Origin: Candidatus Nomurabacteria bacterium
GTDB taxonomy: Bacteria > Patescibacteriota > Minisyncoccia > Phycocordibacterales > UBA9973
Direction of reading: 5' to 3'
DNA: 11,613 nt
Assembly (NCBI GenBank): GCA_943354525.1
Contig: CALRCI010000004.1
Span: 13,184-24,796, forward strand
A program made the position numbers and the translations under genes. The notes beneath the pieces were generated by a model. The model saw only the letters and a list, made by a program, of their open reading frames with translations, did no database searches and was not told the DNA's origin. Positions 1 to 7,269 of this stretch are shown here, piece after piece; positions within the stretch are counted from its first letter, which is position 1, and each line of letters starts with the position of its first letter.

Positions 1-2
1 CG

Positions 3-680
3 GCGAAGACCGGCCGCGATCGCAGCACTCAAGCGATTCTCCCGCTTCGTGGAAAAATTCTCAACATCGAACGCGCACGTCTCGATCGCATGCTCGCCTC
101 CGAGCAGATCAAAAACCTCGTCGTGGCCATGGGCACGGCGATTGGCGACACGTTCGACATCGAGAAACTTCGCTATCACAAAATCATCATCGCGACCGAT
201 GCCGACGTGGACGGCGCGCACATCCGTACGCTTATCCTCACGCTTTTCTATCGCTACTTCAAACCGCTTCTCGACGGAGGATTTATTTACATCGCCCAGC
301 CGCCGCTCTACAAGATCAAGAAAGGCAAGGAAATTTTCTATGCATATTCTGACGAAGAGAAATTCGGAATTACGGGCAATGTCGCACCTGACGTCATTGA
401 AGAAACTGATGAATCAGAGTCTGAAACTGAAGAAGCCGAAGAAGTTACGAAATTAAAATCTGCCAAAATCCACATCCAGCGTTACAAAGGTCTCGGTGAA
501 ATGAACGCCGAAGAGCTCTGGGAGACGACCATGGATCCGGCGCGCCGCATTCTCAAGCAAGTTGCCATCAACGACGCGGCTGAAGCCGACAAAGTCTTCG
601 ATATGCTTATGGGCTCCGACGTCGCTCCGCGCAAATCGTTCATCCAAACGCATGCGAAGATGGCGGAGCTAGATATATAA
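3..680 (+). CDS. gyrB: DNA gyrase subunit B, C-terminal part (5' end outside window)
   Basis: This is the C-terminal 225 codons of a type IIA topoisomerase B subunit, the ATPase subunit that with GyrA introduces negative supercoils. The frame is open from the first base and reads AKTGRDRSTQAILPLRGKIL just inside the window, a signature of the start of the TOPRIM region. The TOPRIM metal motif is visible as ATDADVDGAHIRTL (DxD plus following D), followed by LDGGFIYIAQPPLYK and, near the end, IQRYKGLGEMNAEELWETTM, which is strongly conserved in GyrB/ParE. Between the TOPRIM end and the YKGLGEMN motif lies a short, very acidic low-complexity linker (about 385-455, rich in Glu and Ser) in place of the large insert seen in E. 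coli GyrB. ParE is the alternative; I prefer GyrB because small genomes usually keep only gyrase, but the sequence alone does not exclude ParE. It ends in TAA directly before a terminator. Confidence 0.93.
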   Translation, partial: AKTGRDRSTQAILPLRGKILNIERARLDRMLASEQIKNLVVAMGTAIGDTFDIEKLRYHKIIIATDADVDGAHIRTLILTLFYRYFKPLLDGGFIYIAQPPLYKIKKGKEIFYAYSDEEKFGITGNVAPDVIEETDESESETEEAEEVTKLKSAKIHIQRYKGLGEMNAEELWETTMDPARRILKQVAINDAAEADKVFDMLMGSDVAPRKSFIQTHAKMAELDI

Positions 681-685
681 AAAAT

Positions 686-720
686 CCCCAAAACATCAAG
701 TGTTCTGGGGTTCTTGTTTT
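686..720. terminator. Intrinsic terminator after gyrB, probably bidirectional
   Basis: CCCCAAAACA (686-695) pairs with TGTTCTGGGG (701-710), ten base pairs with one mismatch around a 5-nt loop. A T-rich tract (TTCTTGTTTT) follows on the + strand. On the - strand the hairpin is followed by ATTTTTT, so it can also stop transcription of the convergent gene ending at 732. It begins 5 bases after the gyrB stop codon. Confidence 0.85.
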
Positions 721-731
721 GCAACAGAAGA

Positions 732-1496
732 TTATTCTTTACTGTCTATCTTCTTTAAAGAAAGAAGTTTTTCATCAGCAGCAATTTGTTGCGATTTTTC
801 TCGAAAGATAATTTTGGCACTGGTGAGCGGAACGTAGGCAATGCCGGATTCATCTCTTCCGTCCCTATAATTAAAGCTGTAAAGCTTGGCGGTAAGGAAC
901 ATCCCTGTTAGTAATCCGATTCGGTCAAAATGCGTTCCTCCTTTCTTGCCAAACTTACGTAACGTAAAGTCCACGTTCTGTCTGGCTGAGTAGCCTTTCT
1001 TTTTTGTATTCTCCGGAGATACTTTGGCTAAGTGACTTTTTTTCTTACCTTTTAGCATGTATTCCGGTCCTCCATCGAATAACTTTTTCGGACGCTTTTC
1101 TTTAATACTTCTCTCATCTTCTTCGGCTACCTGCCGGAGATGGTATTTGCGAGCGGCGTCGTCGGCATAGGAACGGAGAAAAATACTTCCTTTAGTGTAT
1201 TTTTTCAGGTTCACGGCATGGTTTGAACCATGCCGTGAAATCTCATTTTTCTTCAGGTTTCTTGTTAGTTGCACAATGTAGTAGTCAGTGAAGAGTTGCT
1301 TTACACGGGCATTATTGAGATGCACTGCTGTATCAAGTTCATGTTGGTGATATTTTCGCCATGACTTTTTGCCGCATTCAGGACAACTGAATCCCAAGGA
1401 TTTTAATACATCATCTTTGAGTGTAATTGTTTCGTTTAACAGAGTGCCGCAATTGGGACGCGTACAGGTAATGCCTGTTTGGAATATTAGTTTCAT
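732..1496 (-). CDS. Unrecognised basic protein with predicted N-terminal zinc ribbon
   Basis: A 254-residue protein of no family I recognise. Two cysteine pairs, CTRPNC (C11, C16) and CPEC (C38, C41), are spaced like a zinc ribbon (C-x4-C-x21-C-x2-C), suggesting nucleic-acid or protein binding. The rest is rich in Lys and Arg, with clusters such as KEKRPKK and KGKKK near residues 132-153. No signal peptide or membrane segment is seen. It is more AT-rich than gyrB and thrS on either side, with codons such as TTT, AAA and TTA more common, which may mean later acquisition. A perfect 30-bp palindrome lies inside the coding region and encodes part of residues 86-97. The gene is flanked by terminators and has its own promoter, so it is a single-gene unit. 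The start is the first ATG after that promoter; no Shine-Dalgarno sequence is visible. Coding is likely because the frame is long, but the function is unknown. Confidence 0.75.
   Translation of the reverse strand: MKLIFQTGITCTRPNCGTLLNETITLKDDVLKSLGFSCPECGKKSWRKYHQHELDTAVHLNNARVKQLFTDYYIVQLTRNLKKNEISRHGSNHAVNLKKYTKGSIFLRSYADDAARKYHLRQVAEEDERSIKEKRPKKLFDGGPEYMLKGKKKSHLAKVSPENTKKKGYSARQNVDFTLRKFGKKGGTHFDRIGLLTGMFLTAKLYSFNYRDGRDESGIAYVPLTSAKIIFREKSQQIAADEKLLSLKKIDSKE
1210..1239. repeat. Perfect 14-bp inverted repeat inside the 732-1496 gene
   Basis: TTCACGGCATGGTT (1210-1223) is followed after 2 bases by its exact reverse complement (1226-1239). The repeat lies fully within coding sequence and in frame, encoding SRHGSNHAVN in the minus-strand gene. 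No T-tract follows closely enough on either strand to make it a clear terminator. Confidence 0.9.
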
Positions 1497-1513
1497 CGTT
1501 TTAATTTTTTCTG

Positions 1514-1542
1514 ACTATACGCTCCTCGGGGCGAAAAATCAA
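1514..1542 (-). promoter_or_regulatory. Sigma70-type promoter for the zinc-ribbon gene
   Basis: On the minus strand TTGATT (1537-1542, 4 of 6 consensus bases) and TATAGT (1514-1519, 5 of 6) are separated by exactly 17 bases. Predicted transcription would start about 10 bases before the ATG whose first base is 1496, giving a very short leader. Confidence 0.55.
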
Positions 1543-1546
1543 ATAG

Positions 1547-1577
1547 AAAATTGCCGAGGGTAGTCCTAGGCAATTTT
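1547..1577 (-). terminator. Hairpin terminator downstream of thrS
   Basis: AAAATTGCC (1547-1555) pairs with GGCAATTTT (1569-1577). After one mismatch the stem continues for three more pairs. The A-rich and T-rich ends of the stem are typical of intrinsic terminators usable from either side. It lies 14 bases past the thrS stop codon, and the minus strand after it is T-rich but has no long uninterrupted run. Confidence 0.65.
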
Positions 1578-1590
1578 GCGGTGAGTCGTG

Positions 1591-3339
1591 TTAGTTGAGT
1601 GTCTTGGCGTCGATTTCCTGTTTGAGCCGCTCCATGAATGATTCGAGTGTGATGCCTTCGAGCTTCTCCGTGCGTGCTTCGACAGTGATGCAGTTCGCGT
1701 CCTTCTCCTTGTCGCCGATGACGATGACGTAGGGAGTTTTTTGATTTTTTGCTTCGCGGATTTTCTTGCCCATGGAATCTTTGCCCAGATCCAGTTCCAC
1801 ACGAATATCATTCGATGTGAGTTTGTCAAAAATTTCTTTTGCATACAGAGCGTGATTGTCGTTGACCGGTACGATGACGACTTGCGTCGGTGCGAGCCAC
1901 GTCGGGAAATTGCCGGCCGTGTGTTCAATGAGCACTGAGAGGAATCGCTCAATCGAGCCCATGATGGCGGCGTGAATCATCACGATCCGTTCATGTTCGC
2001 CCTTCTCATTGATGCAGAAGAGATCGAATCGCTCCGGCATGTTCATGTCGAGTTGGATTGTCGCGACTTGCCATTCTCGTCCGAGAGAATCTTTGGCCAT
2101 GAAATCTATTTTCGGACCATAAAATGCGGCCTCGCCGAGCGCTTCGATGGGTGTACCTCCTTTGGCGATGATCAGATTGCGTAATTCGCCTTCGGCTTGG
2201 TTCCAAATTTCGGTAGTGCCGAGGTACGCTGACATATTTTCGGGATCATGGAGTGAAAGGCGCGGGACAAGCGTAAATCCGAATGCGCCATAGAATGCCG
2301 CCACGATGTCGTACACTGCAGCCATTTCTGTAGTGGCTTGATTCGTACGGCAGAACACATGCGCATCATCTTGCGTGATTGAGCGGACGCGCGAGAGTCC
2401 AGAAAGTTCGCCGGATTGTTCGTCGCGATAGACTTTGGTCGTCGAGGCATAGCGCTCGGGCATGTCGCGATAGCTCCATTGCTTGCGGGCGAAGATCTGC
2501 GTGTGATGCGGACAGTTCATTGGCTTCATAGCGAATTCATGGCCTTCGCGCGTCGTGATCCGGAAAAGATCGTCTTTGAATTTATCCCAATGTCCGCTCG
2601 CCTCGTATAATTCTTTCTTCGTGATATGCGGAATGTCGACGCGGACGTAGCCGGCCTTCTTCCGAAGTTCCCAGACAAAGCCGTCGAGAAGATCACGGAT
2701 GAGCGTGCCGCGCGGAGTCCAGAGCGGCAGTCCGGCGCCGACGAGTTCGGAAAATGTGAAGAGGTCAAGTTCGCGGCCGAGCTTCTTGTGGTCGCGTGCC
2801 TTGGCTTCTTCGCGTCCGGCAATATATGTATCGAGATCCGCTTTCGTCGCGAATGCCAGTCCGTAAATACGCGTGAGCATCTTGTTCTTCTCATCTCCGC
2901 GCCAGTACGCGCCGGCGACACGGTCGAGTTTGAACGAGTCCGCAGGAATTTCTGCGGCAGGATTTTCGGCATGTCCGCCGCGGCAGAGATCTTCGAAACC
3001 ACCACAACTATAGAGCGTGATAGTTTCACCACGGTCGGCGATTTCATTGATGAGTTCAAGTTTGTAGACGTTGCCGGCGAAAATTTCTCGTGCTTCATCA
3101 ACTGATACTTCACGATGGGTGAATGTTGTCCACTTCGGAAGATTTTTGCGCATACTTTTCTCGAATTTTACAAGATTTTCGTCAGCCACTTTTTCTGCAC
3201 CGAAATCGATGTCGTAATAAAATCCGTTATCGACAGCCGGACCGAGAGTCAGCTGTGCTTCCGGATACTGCTCCTTCACTGCTTGTGCGAGCAGATGGGC
3301 GAGCGTGTGGCGGATGTGTTCGAGTTTATTCGTTTCCAT
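1591..3339 (-). CDS. thrS: Threonyl-tRNA synthetase lacking the TGS domain
   Basis: Class II synthetase that charges tRNA-Thr with threonine and clears mischarged Ser-tRNA-Thr. The editing domain is at the N-terminus: HTLAH (HxxxH, residues 11-15 from this start) and the later DLCRGGH, which supplies the Cys and His of the editing site. The catalytic core shows the zinc ligands in MKPMNCPHH, QDDAHVFC and VMIHAAIMGS, with motif 2 around VYRDEQSGELSGLSR. Motif 3 includes GSIERF, and the anticodon-binding domain follows (TQVVIVPV onward). The E. coli enzyme has about 642 residues; this one has 582 and starts directly at the editing domain, so the roughly 60-residue TGS domain is absent. An in-frame ATG 18 bases upstream (3357) would add MVHFSY and has a weak AGGG upstream. 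I prefer 3339 because the protein then begins METNKLEHIRH, and TGGTACATT, an extended -10-like sequence, lies 8 bases before it. Identity is certain; the start is uncertain by six codons. Confidence 0.95.
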   Translation of the reverse strand: METNKLEHIRHTLAHLLAQAVKEQYPEAQLTLGPAVDNGFYYDIDFGAEKVADENLVKFEKSMRKNLPKWTTFTHREVSVDEAREIFAGNVYKLELINEIADRGETITLYSCGGFEDLCRGGHAENPAAEIPADSFKLDRVAGAYWRGDEKNKMLTRIYGLAFATKADLDTYIAGREEAKARDHKKLGRELDLFTFSELVGAGLPLWTPRGTLIRDLLDGFVWELRKKAGYVRVDIPHITKKELYEASGHWDKFKDDLFRITTREGHEFAMKPMNCPHHTQIFARKQWSYRDMPERYASTTKVYRDEQSGELSGLSRVRSITQDDAHVFCRTNQATTEMAAVYDIVAAFYGAFGFTLVPRLSLHDPENMSAYLGTTEIWNQAEGELRNLIIAKGGTPIEALGEAAFYGPKIDFMAKDSLGREWQVATIQLDMNMPERFDLFCINEKGEHERIVMIHAAIMGSIERFLSVLIEHTAGNFPTWLAPTQVVIVPVNDNHALYAKEIFDKLTSNDIRVELDLGKDSMGKKIREAKNQKTPYVIVIGDKEKDANCITVEARTEKLEGITLESFMERLKQEIDAKTLN

Positions 3340-3379
3340 ATAGGAGAAATGTACCATATCAGCCCTGATTTTTAAAGTA

Positions 3380-3408
3380 TTGTGTTTGTCGTGAGTTAGG
3401 ACTATGAT
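3380..3408 (+). promoter_or_regulatory. Candidate promoter of the 3427 membrane-protein gene
   Basis: TTGTGT (3380-3385, 3 of 6 bases) and TATGAT (3403-3408, 5 of 6) lie 17 bases apart, with the ATG 18 bases after the -10. The -35 box is poor. The 87-base gap between the two divergent starts (3340-3426) must also hold the thrS promoter, for which I see no convincing box apart from the extended -10-like TGGTACATT. Confidence 0.4.
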
Positions 3409-3426
3409 AATTAAAAATCAAATCAT

Positions 3427-3900
3427 ATGGATCTGTTAAACTCACCTTATTTCTGGCTCGTAATTGCTATTTCGATCATTGGCATCATCTATCTCGAAAC
3501 AAGAAAAATTCGTCGCGGCAAATCTACCTTTACCAATCCGTATCGTTCAGAAATCTTTTTACCAAGCGATTTGAAATCTCTGGTAGCTCGAATGAAGAAT
3601 GTTTCCGGCTCTGCCAAGTCGTACGAATTGGCAAAAATGATATTGGCGCATCAGCAGGTGACCGAAGATATACTCTGGACGGTGTATCAGAATGCTCGTC
3701 ATCAAGGTCCCGATGACCCTGCATTGACGGCACTGTGGCGCATCAAATCCGGTGAATACTACACCGGAGGCAGGCAGGTACCTTCGATTTCACGCATGAA
3801 GGGCAAAAAACGAAATACCGAACGTTCTTTCCTGGGGGAATTTTTCAAAGGACTCATCCGTTTTTGGAAAAAGCCGAAAAAAGAAAAAAATAAGCAATGA
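3427..3900 (+). CDS. Small single-pass membrane protein, function unknown
   Basis: A 157-residue protein that I do not assign to a family. Residues about 8-24 (FWLVIAISIIGIIYL) form one transmembrane helix, followed at once by the basic stretch ETRKIRRGK. The positive-inside rule then places the remaining ~130 residues in the cytoplasm. The middle (residues ~45-110) looks soluble and helical, and the last 30 residues are extremely basic (KKPKKEKNKQ), which could contact nucleic acid or acidic lipid. No catalytic motif is visible. The ATG lies 18 bases after a candidate -10 box, and no Shine-Dalgarno sequence is clear. It is divergent from thrS and convergent with dnaE, so it is transcribed alone. 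The TGA stop is directly followed by the shared terminator. Confidence 0.8.
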   Translation: MDLLNSPYFWLVIAISIIGIIYLETRKIRRGKSTFTNPYRSEIFLPSDLKSLVARMKNVSGSAKSYELAKMILAHQQVTEDILWTVYQNARHQGPDDPALTALWRIKSGEYYTGGRQVPSISRMKGKKRNTERSFLGEFFKGLIRFWKKPKKEKNKQ

Positions 3901-3901
3901 C

Positions 3902-3940
3902 AATCACTTGGGAGTTGAACTCCCAAGTGATTTTATATTT
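3902..3940. terminator. Shared bidirectional terminator between the 3427 gene and dnaE
   Basis: AATCACTTGGGAGT (3902-3915) and its exact reverse complement (3919-3932) form a perfect 14-bp stem with a 3-nt loop. TTATATTTT follows on the + strand. It fills the 32-base gap between two convergent genes and abuts the dnaE stop codon (3933-3935). On the minus strand a run of seven T comes about 15 bases past the stem. Confidence 0.88.
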
Positions 3941-6900
3941 TCTTCATCTTCTCGATGATAATGCTCTTCTCCCCGTTACGTTCCGAGACCGTTCCCGACA
4001 TTGCGACGACTTGATCTACCGCTGGTTCGAATTCGAGTTTGGTGAGCGTTTTTGGAAATACGACTGCTTCAATCGTGCCGGTGAAGTCGGCGAATTTCAG
4101 GAACATCATACGGTCATTGTTTTTCGTCATGACAATCTTCGCTTCTTCGATAATGCCAGCAGAAGTAATTTCACGACCCTTGCCGAGATCATCACGAATG
4201 TTCTTCACCGTCGTGCCGAATTTTTCGATCTTGTCGCGGATACGGTCGAGCGGATGGCCGGAGACGTAGAGGCCGAGCAATTCTTTTTCCCAGAGCAGTT
4301 TGTCTTCATTTGTTGCCGGATCTGATTCGCGGAGTGTGAGTGACGAATGTCCGGCGAGGTCGCCGAAGAGCGAGGTCTGGCTCGTGTTGTTGGATTCTTT
4401 GTTGTAGGCGAGCAGTGTTTCCATATTGGCGAGTACTGTGCCGCGCTCGCCAAAGGCATCGAGTGCCCCGGATTTCGTCAGCGCTTCAAGTGATTTCTTA
4501 TTGAGGTTCTTATGTTTGATACGTTCGAGGAAATTTGCGAGTGATTCGAAACGGCCTCCGCCAGCTGGCGGACTTTTGCGTTCGGCCACAATCGCGTCAG
4601 AAATATCCGTACCGAGATTTTTCACGGTGTAGAGTCCGAAGCGAATCGTACCTTTCTGCTCAGCGTTGCGCGTTTCAATCACAGTAAATCCTCCAAAGCT
4701 TTCGTTCACGTCCGGCGGTAGCACAGTGATGAGCATCTTCTTGCATTCGGTGATGATTTCAGAAATTTTTTCCACGTCGCCGGATTCAGCCGAGAGAATT
4801 GCGCACATGTATTCGACGGGGAAGTTGGCCTTCATGTATGCCGTCTGATATGCGACGAGACCATACGACGCTGCGTGCGCCTTGTTGAATCCATACGCGG
4901 CAAATGGCTCGATAAGCTCCCAGAGTTCTTTGGCTTTTGCCGATGTCAGACCGTTCTTGATGAAGCCTTCAAGCAGTTTTTCTTTTTGTGCTTCCATTTC
5001 GGCAGGAATTTTCTTACCCATGGCCTTGCGCAATTTATCTGCTTCGAGCCATGAATAGCCGCCGAGCTTGATAGCAATCATCATGACGTCGTCCTGGTAC
5101 GTGATCACGCCGTGTGACTCGGACAGAATATCTTTCATGCGCGGATCGAGAAATCGCACGAGTGCTGGATTGTGTTTGCGGCGGATGTATTCAGGAATTG
5201 ATTCCATCGGTCCCGGACGGAAGAGCGCGACCATGGCGTTGATGTCATGGATCGTACTCGGACGAAGTTCTTTCAGATAGCGCGTCATGCCGGCACCGTT
5301 GAGCTGGAAGAGTCCTTCAGTTTCTCCGTGTGCGAGCATGGTAAATGTTTTTTGATCGTCGAGCGGGAGCCGGTCGACATCGACTGTGATGCCATGAATT
5401 TTCTCAACGAGTGCGACGGCATCGGCGAGAATGGAGAGGTTTCGGATGCCGAGGAAGTCGAATTTCGGCAGACCAACGTCCTCGATCTGATACATATCGT
5501 ATTGCGTGATGATCGATTTCGTTCCTTTGGGATCGTATTGAATTGGCGTGAATTCGTAGAGCGGTCGTGGCGCGATCACGATGCCGGCAGCATGGACGGA
5601 GACGTGACGCACACAGCCTTCGATCTTCTTCGCGAGATCGATGATGCGTTTCGTATCGGGTTCTTTCTTGTACGCATCGGCGAGTTCGGGAACTATTTCA
5701 ATTGCGTGATTAATTGTCATCGGCATTCCTTGGGAGCCGAGCGGAATGAGCGTCGATATTCTGTCACCGACAGAATAGGGATAGCCGAGCGCGCGCGCCG
5801 TATCGCGGACTGAACCTTTTGCCATCATCGTGCCGAATGTACCGATCTGCGCAACTTTATCTTCGCCGTATTTCGATTTCGTATACGCAATCATTTCATC
5901 GCGGCGATTATCGGCGTAGTCCATATCGATATCGGGGAGCGATGGACGCTCCGGATTGAGGAATCGTTCGAACGGCAGTTTGTATACTAGGGGGTCGATT
6001 TTCGTGATGCCGAGAAGATACGTGGTGATCGATCCGGCGACCGAGCCTCGGATGTTCGTGAAAATAGTATTCTCTCGCGCATAGCGAAGCAAGTCGCCGA
6101 CGACGAGGAAATATCCGGGATAGCCTTTTTGTTTGATAACGCCGAGTTCGTATTCTAGGCGGTCAGTATATTCTTTGGTCTGCGGCAGTTCACGAAATGC
6201 AAATCCAGCATAGGCCAATTCTCGTAGTTCGTCATCAGCGCTCTTGCCGGATTCGATCGGGAAGTCAGGGAAGTAGGCGGCGCCAAGTTCGATCTCGTAA
6301 TCCTCGATGAGATCGGCGACGAGTATCGTGTTGCCCACTGCCTCCGGAATATCTTTGAAATAGTCGAGCGCAGTTTTCTCATCGATGAGCGAGAAGTCAT
6401 CGTCGGAGAATTCGAATTTCGTCGCGTCTTTGCTGTCGCCCTGCGTGTTGATCTGGAGGAGCGTGTGATGCGCTTCATGATCGTCGGCGCACGGATAGTG
6501 CGAGTCCTGTGTGGCGACGATCGGTACTCCAGATTCTCGGGCGAGTGCGATCAGTCCTTCGCGAAGTCGCGTGTCGTTTTCAACAGACGGATGTGCTTGC
6601 ACTTCGATGAAGTAATTTTCTTTGCCAAAAATATCCTGATACTCGGCGACCAGCGTGCGCGCCTTTGCCATATCGTTCCTCAATATAGTCTGCGACAATT
6701 CGCCGCCCATGCATCCCGAGAGACAGACGATGCCTTCACTGTATTGTCGGAGAATTTCTTTGTCCATGCGCGGCTTGTAATAATAGCCTTCGAGATTGGC
6801 GATGGTCACGAGGCGCATAAGATTTTTGTAGCCCTGCAGATTTTTCGCGAGAAGTATGAGGTGGTAGTAGCGTTTACCCCCTTCGATGCCGGCTTTCTCA

Positions 6901-7130
6901 GTGCGTCCGCCTGGCGCCATGTACGCTTCGACGCCGATAATGGGCTTCACGCCTTCCTTTTTGCACAATTTATAGAATTCGATTGCGCCGTACATATTGC
7001 CGTGATCGGTGAGTGCAATAGCCGGCATGTCGGCTTCCTTGGCAATCCGCACCATATCTTCGAGCTTGGTCAGCCCGTCGAGGAGGGAGTAGTGCGAGTG
7101 CGTATGGAGATGGACGAACTTGGATGACAT
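3933..7130 (-). CDS. dnaE: DNA polymerase III alpha subunit (replicative polymerase)
   Basis: Catalytic subunit of the chromosomal replicase, 1065 residues from this start. The N-terminal PHP domain keeps a full-looking metal-ligand set: HLHTH (H9, H11), TDHGN (D42, H43), GVEAY (E68), H90, SGC (C140) and DSH (D209, H211), so it may be an active phosphoesterase or proofreading site. The polymerase core shows RGSVAGS, then NPERPSLPDIDMDY with the likely catalytic pair D402/D404, and KFDFLG with the third aspartate D558, matching D401/D403/D555 of E. coli. ITFGTM-like QIGTFGTMMAKG, SVHAAGIVIA and HAASYGLVAYQTAYMK are further family blocks. The C-terminus ends after an OB fold (ITSAGIIEEAKI to the end), so the tau-binding tail of E. 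coli (1160 residues) is absent. A longer frame opens at 7160, but the perfect TGCTATAAT box lies between 7160 and 7130, which makes the ATG at 7130 (MSSKFVHLHTHSHYS) the start. A perfect 16-bp palindrome inside it encodes PPAG. Confidence 0.97.
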   Translation of the reverse strand: MSSKFVHLHTHSHYSLLDGLTKLEDMVRIAKEADMPAIALTDHGNMYGAIEFYKLCKKEGVKPIIGVEAYMAPGGRTEKAGIEGGKRYYHLILLAKNLQGYKNLMRLVTIANLEGYYYKPRMDKEILRQYSEGIVCLSGCMGGELSQTILRNDMAKARTLVAEYQDIFGKENYFIEVQAHPSVENDTRLREGLIALARESGVPIVATQDSHYPCADDHEAHHTLLQINTQGDSKDATKFEFSDDDFSLIDEKTALDYFKDIPEAVGNTILVADLIEDYEIELGAAYFPDFPIESGKSADDELRELAYAGFAFRELPQTKEYTDRLEYELGVIKQKGYPGYFLVVGDLLRYARENTIFTNIRGSVAGSITTYLLGITKIDPLVYKLPFERFLNPERPSLPDIDMDYADNRRDEMIAYTKSKYGEDKVAQIGTFGTMMAKGSVRDTARALGYPYSVGDRISTLIPLGSQGMPMTINHAIEIVPELADAYKKEPDTKRIIDLAKKIEGCVRHVSVHAAGIVIAPRPLYEFTPIQYDPKGTKSIITQYDMYQIEDVGLPKFDFLGIRNLSILADAVALVEKIHGITVDVDRLPLDDQKTFTMLAHGETEGLFQLNGAGMTRYLKELRPSTIHDINAMVALFRPGPMESIPEYIRRKHNPALVRFLDPRMKDILSESHGVITYQDDVMMIAIKLGGYSWLEADKLRKAMGKKIPAEMEAQKEKLLEGFIKNGLTSAKAKELWELIEPFAAYGFNKAHAASYGLVAYQTAYMKANFPVEYMCAILSAESGDVEKISEIITECKKMLITVLPPDVNESFGGFTVIETRNAEQKGTIRFGLYTVKNLGTDISDAIVAERKSPPAGGGRFESLANFLERIKHKNLNKKSLEALTKSGALDAFGERGTVLANMETLLAYNKESNNTSQTSLFGDLAGHSSLTLRESDPATNEDKLLWEKELLGLYVSGHPLDRIRDKIEKFGTTVKNIRDDLGKGREITSAGIIEEAKIVMTKNNDRMMFLKFADFTGTIEAVVFPKTLTKLEFEPAVDQVVAMSGTVSERNGEKSIIIEKMKKI
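4557..4572. repeat. Perfect 16-bp palindrome inside dnaE
   Basis: TCCGCCAGCTGGCGGA is its own reverse complement. In the dnaE frame it encodes the PPAG part of AERKSPPAGGGRFESL. The equivalent region of E. coli DnaE as I recall it (EARNKGGYFRELF) lacks these residues, so this looks like a small in-frame insertion on a variable loop just before the helix-hairpin-helix region. Confidence 0.85.
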
Positions 7131-7136
7131 GCGTCG

Positions 7137-7145
7137 ATTATAGCA
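7137..7145 (-). promoter_or_regulatory. Extended -10 promoter of dnaE, implying a leaderless mRNA
   Basis: The minus strand reads TGCTATAAT, a perfect extended -10 element, followed by exactly 6 bases (CGACGC) and then the dnaE ATG. Transcription normally starts about 7 bases after the -10 box, which is the A of the ATG. No -35 box is evident at the usual distance, as is common for extended -10 promoters. Confidence 0.75.
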
Positions 7146-7204
7146 GAATTTTCCACCCACCCATCAGCCATTTAGTTATCCACTTCAACATCCGACAATA
7201 CACG

Positions 7205-7239
7205 GTACAATTTGTACAGGTCATTTATCAGGTCATTAT
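7205..7239. repeat. Small palindrome and direct repeat between dnaE and the membrane-protein gene
   Basis: GTACAA-T-TTGTAC (7205-7217) is a 13-bp palindrome. It runs into two copies of CAGGTCATT (7217-7225 and 7229-7237), spaced 12 bases start to start, just over one helical turn. The arrangement could be an operator for the gene at 7277 or for dnaE on the other side. No known regulator is recognised. Confidence 0.45.
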
Positions 7240-7263
7240 GCGCTTCATAAATACAAAGAAGCG

Positions 7264-7269
7264 TAAAAT
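7264..7269 (+). promoter_or_regulatory. Candidate -10 box of the 7277 membrane-protein gene
   Basis: TAAAAT (5 of 6 consensus bases) ends 7 bases before the ATG at 7277, the same geometry as the leaderless promoters of dnaE, rnhB and rpmF, but without a TG extension or a clear -35 box. A different box, TACAAT at 7206-7211, would give a leader of about 60 bases. Confidence 0.35.

Noticed and set aside
2626..3105. Open frame on the + strand (159 codons) antisense to thrS
   Set aside because: thrS is certain on the other strand; this frame shows no motif and no initiation signals.
3898..3900. TGA as glycine (code 25) as in Gracilibacteria/Absconditabacteria
   Set aside because: The TGA at the end of the 3427 gene is followed at once by a terminator, and the well-conserved proteins here contain no internal TGA.
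5247..5813. Long open frame on the + strand (188 codons)
   Set aside because: It lies antisense inside dnaE, has no promoter or ribosome site, and its protein has no domain character. It is a by-product of the biased codons of the real gene.
6465..7127. Open frame on the + strand (220 codons) antisense to the dnaE PHP domain
   Set aside because: The dnaE frame carries clear conserved motifs throughout this stretch; the antisense product has none.
7131..7160. Longer N-terminus for dnaE (ten extra residues from an ATG at 7160)
   Set aside because: The best promoter box in the region lies between the two ATGs, and the extra residues (MGGKFCYNRR) do not resemble DnaE starts.
7149..7184. Two DnaA-box-like 9-mers (TTTTCCACC and TTATCCACT) upstream of dnaE
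   Set aside because: Each has one mismatch to TTATCCACA. By simple counting, a few such matches are expected by chance in a window of this size, and no AT-rich unwinding region or box cluster accompanies them.
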